Source of the DNA: Tubiluchus corallicola
Taxonomy: Eukaryota > Priapulida > Priapulimorpha > Priapulimorphida > Tubiluchidae
Assembly: GCA_030141605.1 (NCBI GenBank)
Contig: JAQGDQ010002368.1
Span: forward strand, 930,001-994,000
Direction of reading: 5' to 3'
Length of the DNA: 64,000 bases
Both the position numbers and the translations under genes were made by a program. Below the pieces are notes generated by a model. The model did not search any database. It saw only the letters and a list, made by a program, of their open reading frames with translations, and was not told the origin of the DNA. Below, piece by piece: positions 24,476-38,300 of the stretch (position 1 is the first letter of the stretch; each line of letters opens with the position of its first letter).

Positions 24476-24502
24476 ACAAAAAACATTTACTGATTTAGCC
24501 AT

Positions 24503-27500
24503 TATTTTTGATCAATAGATGCTTTTGCCAATACAATTCTCAAATTGACATTTTCAAAATCGTATCATCTTCAGTGAACAAATTACATTCTTTTAGTTGG
24601 CAGTAATGCCGTCACAAGAATTGATCAGAAGCTAATTAATGTTGTCGCTGGACTGAAAATTATATTTGAGCACCAATGCATCAAAAACTGTGCTTTTCAC
24701 AACACCTTTCTGATAACTCCTTGTGTGTGAATTCAGTAATGAAGGCAATTTGCATATTGAAAGCATAATAATAATGTGAATAATCACGTTCCTCCACTCT
24801 ACAACGAATTTGTGAGGCTCGTTATAGTAAAATCACGCGGCTGCGAACATAAAGCTTCTTATGAACACACAAACTGCAAGCAGTATATATTCTTCTATAC
24901 AAAGATACTACCTGTTTAAAATGTATAAGTGACAGAAAGCTGATTATCCAGTGCATTACAGTAGAAATTAGCTGACAAAACAACAAACATTTTTTTTATT
25001 TTCAGTCAGTACTTAAACTGTTCAGCTCATTGCACAACTGTTGACTGCCTTACAAAATTACTAAATTTTATGTATAATTTTGCACAGTGACAATGCATAA
25101 TAGATAGGCAGCTGGTTATTTTAAATAAGCCATGTTAGGTCAAAGCTACAGTGTTTCATTTCATTCTAGGAGTTTTAGAAGTCCATACACATATTTTACC
25201 CAGATCTCATGGGTGACTGACGCAGATCAATATGAAATTTTCTGAACAGCAAAACATCTGCGTAACCCTTTATGTGTCACTGCTTATTACAACTCTTCTT
25301 CTTTGGCCATGTTTACCTTCTTGGGCTTTGTAAATCAGGACTCTTGAAAAGCAGTCCCATCTATACAGCAGTTGAAAGTGTAACGTCTCTGAAAGCGTAA
25401 ATCCAGATAAATTTGTATAATGGTTTTGGCCTTTTATTATTTTTAAATTAAGAACGTAGGTTGACGGTAATAGACGTTCCTATAGTTTGACTTTTGTGAT
25501 ATCGTAGTTTTATTTTCAGTGATATCTGTTTTTGAGATAGCTGCAGTATCGATAAAGAAACCTCAATTAGACAGATATTTAAAAGCAGAGAAATTCAGGC
25601 ACGTTTGTTTTTACCAAGCTTTCATCCAACTATATACGAACGCAATATTTCTAAATTACTTCTCAAACTTTGATGTTATTCTCGTACGCATCTATTTACT
25701 GACTTGATTAAGACAGCAAAAGTTCTCCGAAATTCTGAGTGGCTTTTGTTATTGCAGGCTTAGTTTGCATTGTTTCTGAAATAGCTTTTAAAAGTCTGTG
25801 AATTGTGCCCTTTTAGTATCAAAGTATGTTGTATTAGGACCTATAAATACGTGGTAGATTCTGAGCCAAATTGAGGAATATCTGTGACATCTTACACTCA
25901 CAAAATCTTGCTTTAAAAATAATATTTTGTAGACAATCAATAATTTTCCTCATGATCTGGACGTTCTTCTTAGTTACATATACCAAGTACTTTTATTCTG
26001 ATATAATGATATTTTATGTGGTTAATTAGTGATTGTTATGAGTCATTTATCATTAATTACTTGATCAAAAAATCACATCTAAGATTCATTGAAGTGGCAA
26101 ACTTTATTTTAATTTATTTAATATGGTGTTTACGTTCAAATAACTGGGAATTTAAGTGTGAGTCTGTGCCGTGTGAAACTCTCGGTAGTCTGACTTGCGT
26201 TGATAAAACCATTTGAAAATCTGTCATGCCTAATATGATATCATTATGTTAGTGAAGTTACTGACCATTTTGCTCACAACTTCCTTAAACTGAAAAATAC
26301 TGTAGCACCATCGTTATTAAGGACTGAACTTTTTATCACACTGCTATTGGCTTATTGGCAAAACCGATATCAATCAAAATTATGCTGCTTTAAATGGCTC
26401 AATATCCTTGTATTTCTCATTGCTATTTTTTCTTCTGTCTTGCTAAAAGCTTCAGTTGCATTCTTCTTTCACTCTGATTCTGATGCGACACCCGCCGTTA
26501 AATTATATTGTCTCGGCTGGCGAACTATCGTTATGAATTTCATAAAGGCACCGGCGAAATTTCGCTCTACAGTCGCTAGCTTGATTTGCAGCTGACACAC
26601 GAAAATGAAATCTCCTTTGCTGACAAATTAAAACGCGTTTCTATTATGCCGTAGGTAACTGACACTGCGCATCTCAGTAGCTTCAGCTGCATTGTGAAAC
26701 TAGGCTCAATTTATGTGGCAGTTAATTAGCTTTCACGAATTTTTCCCAATAGAAAACGCATAGGAAACACAAAGCCCGATATTCTGGCTTCTAATTAGAA
26801 ATTGTTTATTGCTCACTTTAATAGGAATGAGAGTCTGTAAATTACTCACTGGTGAGCTCTACTGCTAACTGTTATTAAAGCTGGTTGTAATACAAATAAG
26901 CTCAGTTCAATCTGTGTCGCGGTAATTACCCTTGGATGACCATTGGCTTGTCCTTGTTAGGTCGACTAAATTGTCTGCACAAGGTGGATCAATATAGTAA
27001 ATTCACATTGACCCCAATTTATCGTCTGTTGTACAGGAAGCCAGCCTGCTAGTACTTTGACTGGTTTCAGTTTAATGTCAATACTGTTTTGAAATGGCTT
27101 CACTTCCTTCTTTCTATTTGTCCTCCGAACTGGCATGCGCCTGAAAATTCTCTCTGATCTCAAAAACGTTGCGGATTGGCAGAATGAATTGTTTAGATTA
27201 TACATATGATATACTCTGCAGAGCATGGAGCTCAACTGAACAGACGACATTGCTGAAATTGTCTTTCTTTTCAGTCCATTAAACCGTTCGATAACCAATT
27301 GTTTTCAATACGTAAACGATTCAATTTAATACCCATTTTTCTGCGAATTTTAGTACTTACAAAACGAATTTTTAGTAGCTTCGCTATGCTTGAAAGCAGG
27401 GCCAGCTATACCACTAGGGAAATTAGGCACTTGCCCAGGATGCCAAATTTTTTGGGGCGCCAAATTCTGGAAGTAATTCTTAAATTTTTTAGATTAGTTT

Positions 27501-28449
27501 TAGCATAAGTAATTGTATATATTATACTAATGTACTATACTATACTAATATTATACTAATATAACATAGTGTGTGTATAACATAAATGCACAACGTTTTA
27601 ACTTGCTGAAACAAACTGCTTGTGTTATACTCCTGTCGAAATATATAGACGCCAATATGAACTTGTCTTCTTGCAGCAAAATACTTTCCATTTTTGCTTT
27701 ACCTGCCTTCTTAAGATTACATTATTCAACGTTTTATTGTAGACACCATTAGCATGTTAACCCGCTTTTGCGTACAGTGTACATTGTACGCATACTGTGT
27801 GGCAGCAGAGAAAGTAACGACTCTTCATTTTATAAAAAAATTTCTTGCAAAAGCGCATCTAATTATGACAAATAAATCTATAAAAATAGAAGCTTTCAGG
27901 GCCATAATACGGGAAAAACAAGGTAAAAAAGCTGGTGAACATTGAACGGCAAAAGATTCGTCAAAGAACTATTTGCAATCAGACAGAGTTATGGCTGTGA
28001 AGATGATGAAACTAGTAATTTGGTGTATGAAAAAGAAGTTATTGTTTCAAAAATTTTCTGGTGAAAAGATCGAGCGCATAGTCAAGAGTATGTACACGAA
28101 CAATATGCAGCAGAAATTGCAATGGACTCATAAATTCAACTTGAAATGAAATCGACACAAGCTGTAGATAGATAATTGACTACAGTTAATTAGTACACTT
28201 AGTAAACTAGCTATTGGACAAAAAGCTGCGCATTCAATTTCTCGTTTTGTTATCGTCATTTGATGTATTTTAAGATTATTAATGGTTATCTGTAAATTAA
28301 TTTCTCGGGTAAAGCAGCCATGATGTTCGGGACAGGGTGCTTAGTCCCGTATCTTCGTTGATGGGACACACACTCAGACTGAATGTAACTTACCTAATAT
28401 AGATAATTAACACACTTTGCATGAATGTAAATGACATATATTACGAAAA
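24503..28449. other. Gene-poor stretch upstream of the LRR gene
   Basis: Only short open frames, none with family resemblance. The LRR promoter and first non-coding exon should lie in the left part. A piece at 27399-27480 beginning CAGGGCCAGCTATACCACTA, with GGGGCGCCAAATT, looks like the left end of a hAT element, but no matching right end was found. Confidence 0.4.
27399..27480. mobile_element. Possible hAT-element end fragment
   Basis: Starts CAGGGCCAGC and contains GCACTTGCCCAGGATGCC and TTGGGGCGCCAAATT, words typical of one end of widespread hAT elements. No partner end or 8 bp duplication was seen, so this is a weak call. Confidence 0.4.
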
Positions 28450-29320
28450 AATAAGATGATCTGAATTTGGTCCATGGTACAAGGGTGCCGATGACGTCGT
28501 CACTGCCCCTGGCGTACAACTTAGACACAAAATTCTTGTAGCAAATGGCCGATTTCTTATTGGTCCATAATACATTTCGTAACATTTTGTGGCTTCGCTT
28601 GCAAGTTAGGTACAAATAATTTATTTTGCGAACTGGCTAAAGGGTACTGATGACGTAATTTGGTCACTTCGTGTGTTCCTAGATCATATCATTAATCATT
28701 TTACCAAATGAAAGCGCACATAACACTTCCTGTTCGTCCCTGCTAATAGTAGCGAAGAGTCTATCTGTGATCATTTTTAAGTTATAAGCCTCCAAAGTGC
28801 ATGTTCCTAAGCACAATTTCGTGACCTTTTAGTGTCCTGGGACAGTAAGCCAAAATGCAAAATTTTATAAAAATGCCCAAAAACGCTATTAAAATGGTTC
28901 AAAGAAACTTTCCTAAACGTTTGGCAGCTGTATCCAGTCAGTTCTCTTTTTTCAGCTAATAGACCAGACTATTGATTTTGTGAAATGGATAGAGGGGTAC
29001 CAATGATGTAATTTGGCCATTTCGAGTGTTCCAATGTCACTAATCGTACTACCAAAAGAAAGCCCACATTTAAGTTCCTATTCGCCCCTAATAGTACATA
29101 AGTGTCTATCTGTAAACGTTTTGGAATTATAAGCCTCCAAAGTGGACTATTTCGTGACCTTTTAGTATCACGGGACAGCGGGCCGAAGTGCAAAATTTTA
29201 TTAAGATCGCCAAAACGCCGTTAGAATGACCTAAAGAATCATTCCTGAAAGTTTGGTAGCTGTGTCTGGTCAGTCTCCATTTCGTTAAAATTTGGCCTTA
29301 ACAGATCAGACTAAAAGTTG
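28450..29320. repeat. Diverged ~350 bp tandem repeat (about 2.5 units)
   Basis: Two long units align: about 28630-28985 and 28985-29320. Shared words include TTATAAGCCTCCAAAGTG, TTTCGTGACCTTTTAGT, TGCAAAATTTTAT and TGATG(A)(C)GTAATTTGG, at an offset of about 353 bp. A partial third unit (AATTTGGTCCATGGTACAAG with GGTGCCGATGACGT) sits at about 28463-28500. Divergence is tens of per cent, so the array is old. It could be part of a satellite or of a transposon. No coding capacity was seen. Confidence 0.75.
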
Positions 29321-32300
29321 TTTTAGTAAGTTAGAACGCATTTATCCTATTAGAAGAAGCTAAGATCGATTAAACTGTTTGGTCTAAACCTAGAGCATTG
29401 AACATAATTCAAAGAGCCAAGAAGTGTTTCTGTAAATCCATGTCTTTAGAAGTGGTTACTTGATCATTTCTTGTCAAAGAGGCATTACATCTTTGCGAAA
29501 AATATTGGTTTAGCATTGTGTTCAAATGGCGGCCTATGTGACTTGAGCTAACACACGGCTTGATTGCAAAATTAAAACTCTGCATATTTAGAAATTTTAT
29601 CTTCCAAAATAGTTTAAAATAGTACAATTAAAGTTTTTAAAAATTTGCAATAAATCGCAAACTAATAATACAAGAAAACAGCTTATTGGTAAGTGTTAAA
29701 ATTAAAAGTATGCTAAATATAAAATTACCTAGAAATGAGTGATATAGTAATTGACAATTTTGAATGAAGGCGGTAAAATTAATCGATGTACTTAAAACCT
29801 GTAATCCACCCATTTGCAATGTGTCTTGAATACATGTATAGGGTATAGGCATTGGGTAAATTGATCGAACAAAGAAAATCAATGAAGTTATGAAATGAAC
29901 GAAAAAGAGCTAGGACGTGTCCTGATTTTCAGTCTATAGTATAAGTACAAAAGTTCTCAATGCTTTCTTCTAACATCTGTTCCTTTATCATTGCTTTGAT
30001 ATTTCTCTTTCTCCTTTCGACTTTCTTTCTCTCGTCTTTTAACTGATGTCGCTTCTTAGTCGCTCTCACACTCCATACTACCCATTGTTTTACAGTTTCT
30101 ATTTTCGTCACCCTTCCAGACTATCCTTTGCATTTGCAAGATTTGCATCTGAATATCAGAAGTGATGCAGCTGGTGGCATCTTGCAACACAAGAAATCGT
30201 ATGCTTATTGCCTCAGATAAATCTAATTTTTCAGTAACAGACAAAAATGTAAATTTGCCGAATGTCAGTAGAATCATAAAAGCTAAGTTTTTATACGCTA
30301 TTTTGAAGATTATAGCCTTTGACTATACTTTCCTGCAATACAAAATCAAGTTTCACTCAACAAATTAAATTGGAACATATTAACAGATGTTAACAAAAAT
30401 TTTAAGCAAAGAGTCATTTAAACAATGCAGCAACACTTCTTTTTCATTCAGTGAAATTTGTTATGACTATGAACGAACTAATAACAGTAACGTGTGCCGT
30501 GGTAGTAATAAATTCAGCGCACTTATTATTTTCGAAACATTTTCGACATGTTATTCGCCAGATTACGTTTATCCGAAAAGCTAGTTTTCATGGCAATAGT
30601 TTGTATTTTCCACACTGATAACTATACAGTTTTCAACTCTTGAAATTGGTAGAATACTGATTGAAGAAGTGAAAAGCTTTATCAGCGTCTACGTTTAAGA
30701 CTTTCCCCATGGGATGGCAAAATTGTCGAATATCATATGAAAGGTAAATGAAAAATAATATGTGGTCGTATTGATTTCCTCTCCCCATATATTACTTACG
30801 TTAGTGATTCCCTCGAACTGAGTCTACTAAGACTGTGCGTCCAAACAACGTAATCGTACACCAAGCCATCTCACAGCTTATTCTCACAGAAGATTGTCGA
30901 TAAACACATAATAGTTTGGTCAGGTTATCAGGTGGCTGCTCTTACTATATTTATTCCTCTGTATCTATATTCTACACTTCATGAATAAATCAGCGCGTGG
31001 TTGATGCATCTCACTTAGGATGTATATTGAGAATTGTAGTCAGATAGTGTTGATCAATGAAACAAGAGTATCAACACATCTACAGTAGCAATGAACCCAC
31101 CAAATAAAGCCAATATTATGACTGTTTTTTGTCTTGCTTGTCTTTTTCTGCATATTATTTCCTGTATTGAATTGTATTATTTTTGCAGTCTTCTTAAACT
31201 ATTTACATTGCCGTCTTTCTTCTCTTCCCGCTGCATCTATTTGCACTTCCCTTCCCTTTCTCTCTCCCTTAAACGCGTGGATGTACTGATCATTAATACT
31301 GTCCTTAAAAATAGCCTATAAAATAAAGTTGAGCGGCTGAGTGAAAATAGCCTGATTCCAATCTGCCCTTTTAAAGGTTAGCACTAACAGCAACCCATGA
31401 AATCGTGCGTTGAGTTCAATTTGGCAGGATCGACTGTTCACATGTGATTTACGCATCTGAACTGCTCGGTGTATTGATGATTGGACTTTCTCAGTAATCC
31501 GATGCTTGAGGCAAGAAAAGAACATCGACGTAGAGTTAGATTGTGTGCCTAAGCATCCTGTTTTCTGCGTTTGCCCGAAGCACCGTCTAGCATAAATTAT
31601 CGACGTTACTCACTCGTGAATGTTATGCAAATGAACATTGTATGGAAGACGTCACTCATATATTTGCTAACTGTATAGCCTCGTTATTGGTTTGTAAATA
31701 ATGCAGCGTGAAGCCACTTAATTAAACTGCATTGTGAGGCATAACAGGTGACCTTTCACTTTCAGGTCAAGGGCATTAAAATCAACCAATTAGCCGTTGC
31801 CTTACTGAATTTTTTATTTGTCTACATAGAAAAGCTAACTTGTTACACATTTTATCGTCAGTTTTCCTATTGAAATTGCTTAAAATTTAGAATTTCATGT
31901 GCCTCCCATTTTCTTATCGTAACCTTATTTGACTAATGTATGACGGTTCAGTGTAAACTATAATCCCATCTGATCTACATAGGCTAAGCTCCAGGGATTT
32001 GGGCCACAACTGGCTGATGTTCAATTACCGTCCTTAATTGGCATCTCGGAAGCACAAGAGTATTTCAAAGCTTACAAATACCATTAAAGCCGCTTGCCGC
32101 GGCTCCGAAAGTACGTCATTACAAATGCTCAAACTATCTTTGGTCGCCTTTTGATAATTTACTCGCGCCTGCTTTTTTTTTACTTGGGCGAATACAACAT
32201 ACAATAATTATGGAAATTGATAGTAGTATTCTAGTACTAGTAGGCTAATTTTTATACAAAGATATCTTAATGTGGTGTCTGCAGAAAAAGTTACCCTTGC

Positions 32301-35300
32301 AGCAACTAAGGCAACTCTGAAAGTATCAGTCAAGTTAGTGTCAACAACGTAAAGTTTTTTCATGGAATTTTTGCATGGCAGCTAGGATACTGGTACCACA
32401 TTTTTCGTTTTGAACAGTTTAAACGTCAGCAACAATTGAAATTTTTCGTTTTCGTACAAGTCCTTCATGTCTGACAGCATATTACAAACCTTATTAGGCA
32501 ACCGTAAATGCGGAAATAAGTTCAGATACGCTCTTAACACTGCTCAAGACGTGTCCACACTTTGACTTTTTGCAACAAACTGTAAATCTGGACGTATCGG
32601 ATTTTTGAAGTCCATCTCTTTCTAAACACTCATAATATCACGCAAAAACGTTTTCATGAAATTATGTGCCACGGACGGATGAATGGCGAATTATTAGGGT
32701 AACAACCCAGTGAAGGAAGCGTAATTTGGCGTAATGTGGAGAGTTGCTGCTTATTGCCTATATTTTTGCGTTTCAATAGCGTATTGGCCGAGACACTCGC
32801 AGCCTGAGGTGAATCTTGGGTGAGGGCGAACATTCTCGAAAAATAAAAAAACAAGCCTCCATAAATTCAGATTCAAATCCTTAAGCATGAGAGTGTGTAG
32901 AAGTGCAAATTATTAGATTATTATGCTCGTGGTTGATTGACCGACAGTATGCACGGTGCTTGTGACTAATTATCACTTGACTTGGCCTGGCCACTGCAGT
33001 TTACTCATCTGTGAGGAGTTTGCAATTTGCGGTAAGTTTCACATTCTGGTTCCGTTCTTAGGTTTTTAAGCAACCCTTGCTTTTTAACCGTACTATTGTA
33101 AGAAGATTTTGATTCTTACCCCAGGTGAGTAACAGGTTGCAGGTTTTGTAACCCTGTCCCTCTAATTTTGCGAGTTAATATAAATTAAAAATGGATGTCT
33201 AACATAAATAAAAGTAATCAATGTACAGGTTCCCTTAGATCCCGCTGCTCGCGTATAATAATTTCTAACATTCACTGTTTTAATTTAAATGGCAACATAC
33301 ACACATTAAATACACGTTTTAACAGCTTAAGTAAATGAATGTAGTTAACGTTAAAGTTTTGATTTCTATGCTTAATAAGTGCCGTGGAACACTTTCAACA
33401 AAGTTGATTTCTAAGTTTTCAAATACATTTTGTTTCATTGCGATTGAAGTTGATGATTAGCACACGAGTGGGCTGTAGTGTGACGACTCGTAGATGATGG
33501 TTAATCGTTCAAAATTCCTATATGTGTAATCTAAATTTTTTTATTTAATTTCAACATATATACCGTTTTAAATCGTGTTTAGTTAAATGATTTTTATTGG
33601 CCATCTGTAAAAATGGTAGCAGAGTTGAATTGTATGTCAGTGCACAGAAAAGACCAAAAATTTAATGTGATCTGCAATGAAGCAAATTAACTAGAGTATT
33701 TATTAAAACTAGTACGTATAGTGAACGGGATTCTGTAGACGAATAATAGTAAATGAAATTATAATCATCTGCATGAATTTATTTGCGTGAACTCAAAGTC
33801 TGACCATTTTGGTTTAGTAATACAACTACGTTTGGCCTGCAAGTGCTTTTCGAAATTTTGAAACCAGTTCGGCGATTTTAAGTGAAGTTATCTGTATCAA
33901 CAATTGTCCTTAAATGTTCTGGAATGCAAATTTAATTTACATCTTAGCTTAATGACACATTTGTCAAAAATGACTATGGAGCTGCAGTTTTTTACCCTTT
34001 ACATAGCGTTGCTGTGAAATTTCTGCGCAGGAAAAGCTCATGCTACATTCATGAGCTTTCTAGTGTAAATAAAAGCGTGTAAGGTGCCGCAATTACTTGC
34101 CAGTGCCCTGTACTCCAATGCAACAGCAAATAGTGAAAAACATGAAAATTACCCAGAGTAATGAAACTGGATGGACGGCGGAGTTTTCATGCTTTTCATT
34201 CATTGGTAAATGATTTTGTATATATTACTGTACACTTGAATCGTCTTTTTCGATTGCACGTGGAAAAACTGTAAGTACACAAATGCACCCCAAAAGCGTA
34301 GTGATAAAGAAGTGTAAACCCATGTCGTAAAGGCAGTGCATCAGCATACCATGCCTCACATCCACTTATCATAACCCGTCAGGTAAACGCATATGCATGC
34401 TATTAGATAAAAATAACACTGAAACTTTGCGTGATAATGTTAGTAAGGAATTGAGCATGTCATAAATGATTAATTAGCCAAGTCTCCAATCATGTTATTT
34501 GTGCTCTACACTGCTTTTGAAGTAAAAACAGTTATCGGCAGCAAACTTTGTATGTGTATTTTATACATGTATTTTATGCATTTTATAAATTATAACACTG
34601 CCACCCCTGTGATTACATTTGTTGTTAAAGTTTTTTGTATGAGGAAAAAGTATAAATACTTTTTCATGAAAAAGTGTAAATAGCATTAAAATGTTGTTCA
34701 AATAAAAAAGCTTCAGTGTTTTGAAAACAATTTATGTCACGAATAACAGAGAAACTATAGCTTCTGATTAAAATCACGAAATTACATTATTGCTTGTGAT
34801 CCAACTTGCGAATTTTTAATTTCCTTTATTAAAAAAATGAACAGTTTGACCAACAACAAGCTAACCGAATTAAACATTTAATAAATTTACGGACATTTTT
34901 GAAACGGTCACTATAAAAAAGGATACGCCTACAGCCGTAGTGTGAACGCTAAAGTTTTAACTTTTGTAATAGTCGTAAAGTTAAAAGAATTAATTTATTA
35001 ATCATCAGGTGAATTTTCAAACCACCTGGTAAGTCTTCGGCATTGGCATAAACAAATGGCCTAATATTAGACAGTTTTCTTGTGCTAGAAATATTTATAA
35101 TTCAAGTATGATTGTGCGCTTTTATTGATCTCACTGATTTTCACGCCTCAAGCGCCCTACTCTGGTAATAGTACACAGATATGAAAGCTTTTACCGGGCT
35201 ACAGAAAGCATTCTAGATTTATTATCCTCCGTTGTAAAACAAGGAAAGGCTTTGCCGCTGTGGAAGGAACTTTATGATATAATTAGCAGCTCTTGCTCAT

Positions 35301-38300
35301 TATTGCCGTGACATGGTCATGACACTGAGCAAGGTGATGGTTGCACCACTAAAAATATTTTGCTCAGCTAATTTACCTACTGATAATCTGGAAAACAGAC
35401 TTGGTGCTGACAAGTCAAGTACTTTTTTCATTTTCTTTTCATTTAGTTGGGAACTTTACCAAGGCCCAGTGTAATTAATTATGTGGCATAAGGGATCAAC
35501 AACAGCTTGCATGAATTACATGAATAATATACATGTATTTGCAACAAAATCAGTAGAACGTTTTTACTCTATTTGAGCCTTTTTCAGCTATATAGCTACC
35601 TTTTTTTCAGTTACATAGCTGAGCAAAGTATTGCCTTTAAATGACGTTACAAACCCACAGTTAATTAACGTTGATGCCAAACTTACAAAACAGGAAACGT
35701 GAAAAAGTTGGCATGCAGTCTGAATTTGAACCAAGAGCATTCTGCTGAATATGCAGAGATGGCTTAGATCACTAGGTCATATTTACAATGACATTTGCTT
35801 GCATGAGAATTGTGGGCACTACACCTGCCGATGGGAAAGAAAAATCGACGTGTGTAAAACCTCTGCATAAATATTCTGTCTAAATTGTTATAGCTAAGAA
35901 AGGCTATTATTTTGTTTTTTAAATTGCAGACCCTATACACGGCGACACTGAGTTACTACAAATGTGCCATTGTTGAACTTCAAAATTCATTTCCCAGTCT
36001 TTACAACATGAAAATGTCGCGTAGGGCCCAGCACAAATGGCAGCTTTTCTTAGCATTTTAGATGGTTTTTGCATTCGTAGGCACGATTGCAGGTGTTTTA
36101 CGGTTTCGTTGTCGAGAGTTGCTGTCATGGGATTTCTGCCATTTTGTGAACTGAATGCCAAGCATTGAAATATAAAATTTTCGTTTGCATTTATACTTGT
36201 TTGTAGAAGAAAATTGGACGAGGTTTTCTACGTAGAGTTGTAGGCGGAAATCCGCCTACCGCTTCAAATGCCTGAATATCCTAACGCTCTGTTTGCTTTC
36301 CTGACATTTTCATGATGACTGTGGTCACAGAGTTCAATTTTAAGTTGTGTGACCAACTTACTCACATCCCAAAGAAAAAACATCTTCTTGAATTATCTTT
36401 ATTTTTAAAGGCATTGGAAATAAATTTAGGCATATTTTCACATAACAGTTTAACTGATGCAAAGAAATTCGCATTTTTATTTATGTAATTTGGAATTGTT
36501 TGGGTGGGCGGCGGGGAAGGAGTAAAAATCGTGTAGCATGTAGGGTGTCGGCATGCTTTTTCTTTTATTGGCGTATCACGTATTTATCTGAGCACTGTTC
36601 AAAACAGTGAGAATCCGCGAGAATTATTACAGCCGCAAATATTCATTTCTAAATTATCATCATTATTTAAAACTTCCACTGATCTCCCTGCTCATATATA
36701 ATATGCCACTTGAATTACGTATGATCTTTTCACATGGACTGTATAAGAATTTTCCCTTTTAACGCTACTCTAAGATCAAAGATGTAAGGTAATCCCCAGG
36801 TAATGTCATTTTGTGGGAAGGTAAAGTCTTTGGCTCTGGGCAATTCAATTCTAGGAATTTTTTATCTGAAAAACCTTTTGATTCAATCATCATCAAGACA
36901 CAAGGGAATATCTTTAATCTCTTGTTGAGGCTATCCGCAAACATTTTTTCGTACAGCTGGGCAATTCATACAGTGGGAATACAGTACTTAACAACAGAGC
37001 CGATTTATAAATTTTAGTTTATTATCAAAAATAATCCTTGTAAATGAGATACAGAACTGAATACTGAACGTTCTTGCCACGTTTAGATACTATATTTTGC
37101 ATACTCCCTGTACGAGATAAACAGGCGTGAGCAGCATGGCAAATGAAATCGGCCAGATGCAATCTACTGGGTTTCGCCCTTGTTAATGACCTGGCCAGGT
37201 ATCCTTCACTTGCTCGCCGTGATCATTCAGCTGTTGCCTATTTAACTTGATGGTCTTGAAGTAAAATGTGTTTATATACGGCAATGTTTGCTTCGAAGTT
37301 CTTTTAATTAATTTCTAGTAGCTTACCAAATTTTATGGAAAAACTTCAGTCTAAACAGATACATAGTGGTTCCATCTTTTATAACTGAAATAACGCTTAA
37401 AATTTAATGTTATTTTTTTTGTCTTTTGTTAATTTTCTAAAAAGAAGTGCTTTATTTTTATTAACTGAAATTGACTAACATTTATTAATTATTTATTAAC
37501 TGAAAATCGTGTAAAATTTTGAAATTATTTCGTAAGTGCCATTTTATACGCTTTCCAAGCCAATTGACTTGCAATGCCCAAGATGTTTTTTACATGAAGC
37601 GCATTGTATCTTCATATTCAAACGTCATTAATCATGCTAATACCAGCTTCGCAGGCAAATTCACACGCGCCCTACATGTTTTCGACCATAGGATACATTG
37701 AGTATGACATATCATACAGTCATACTATGTCAACTGCAAACATACGTGTACTGTGTAGGGATATGTGTCTCTAAGTTATCTCTATAGCAGACAGACAGAT
37801 TGCGCTTGTAAGGGAAACTGGGGCTGCAGAAGAAGCGAATTCATACCAATGATCGCGTACATCTAACAAATTTTCTTAGAAAATCCATCGATTGTTATCC
37901 CCATGGGGCGGCTGATTGAAAATTTGCCCCAAATAGCTTTTGTGTACGGCAGGATTATATAAATATTGGAACGGACTACAATTCATCGAAGAGTTGCCCA
38001 TCAGAGAATTTCAGTAAGGCAAATTTGGCTTTTAGAAATGTGCCACAGGAAGCAAACATCAATATCTGACGTTTAAAACCACTTAAAAGTCGTCTGAGCC
38101 CAAAGTCCCATGGGTGAGCTGATCGATTCTCCAAATAAAAATGAAATACTTCAAACTTTGCAGTGAAGTCAGACTTAATCATAATTTGGCTAATAATTTT
38201 CTTAACGACATATTTTGCCTTCCAGCAATCAAATCAATTTGTCAATTTGGAAAAGTACAACCCGAGACGTATTTTCAACTCAGCTATAGTAACAGGGTTT

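Noticed and set aside
24461-24502. LRR start codon at 24502
   Set aside because: A splice acceptor-like sequence lies between it and the Met at 24460, and the signal peptide is complete without these 14 codons.
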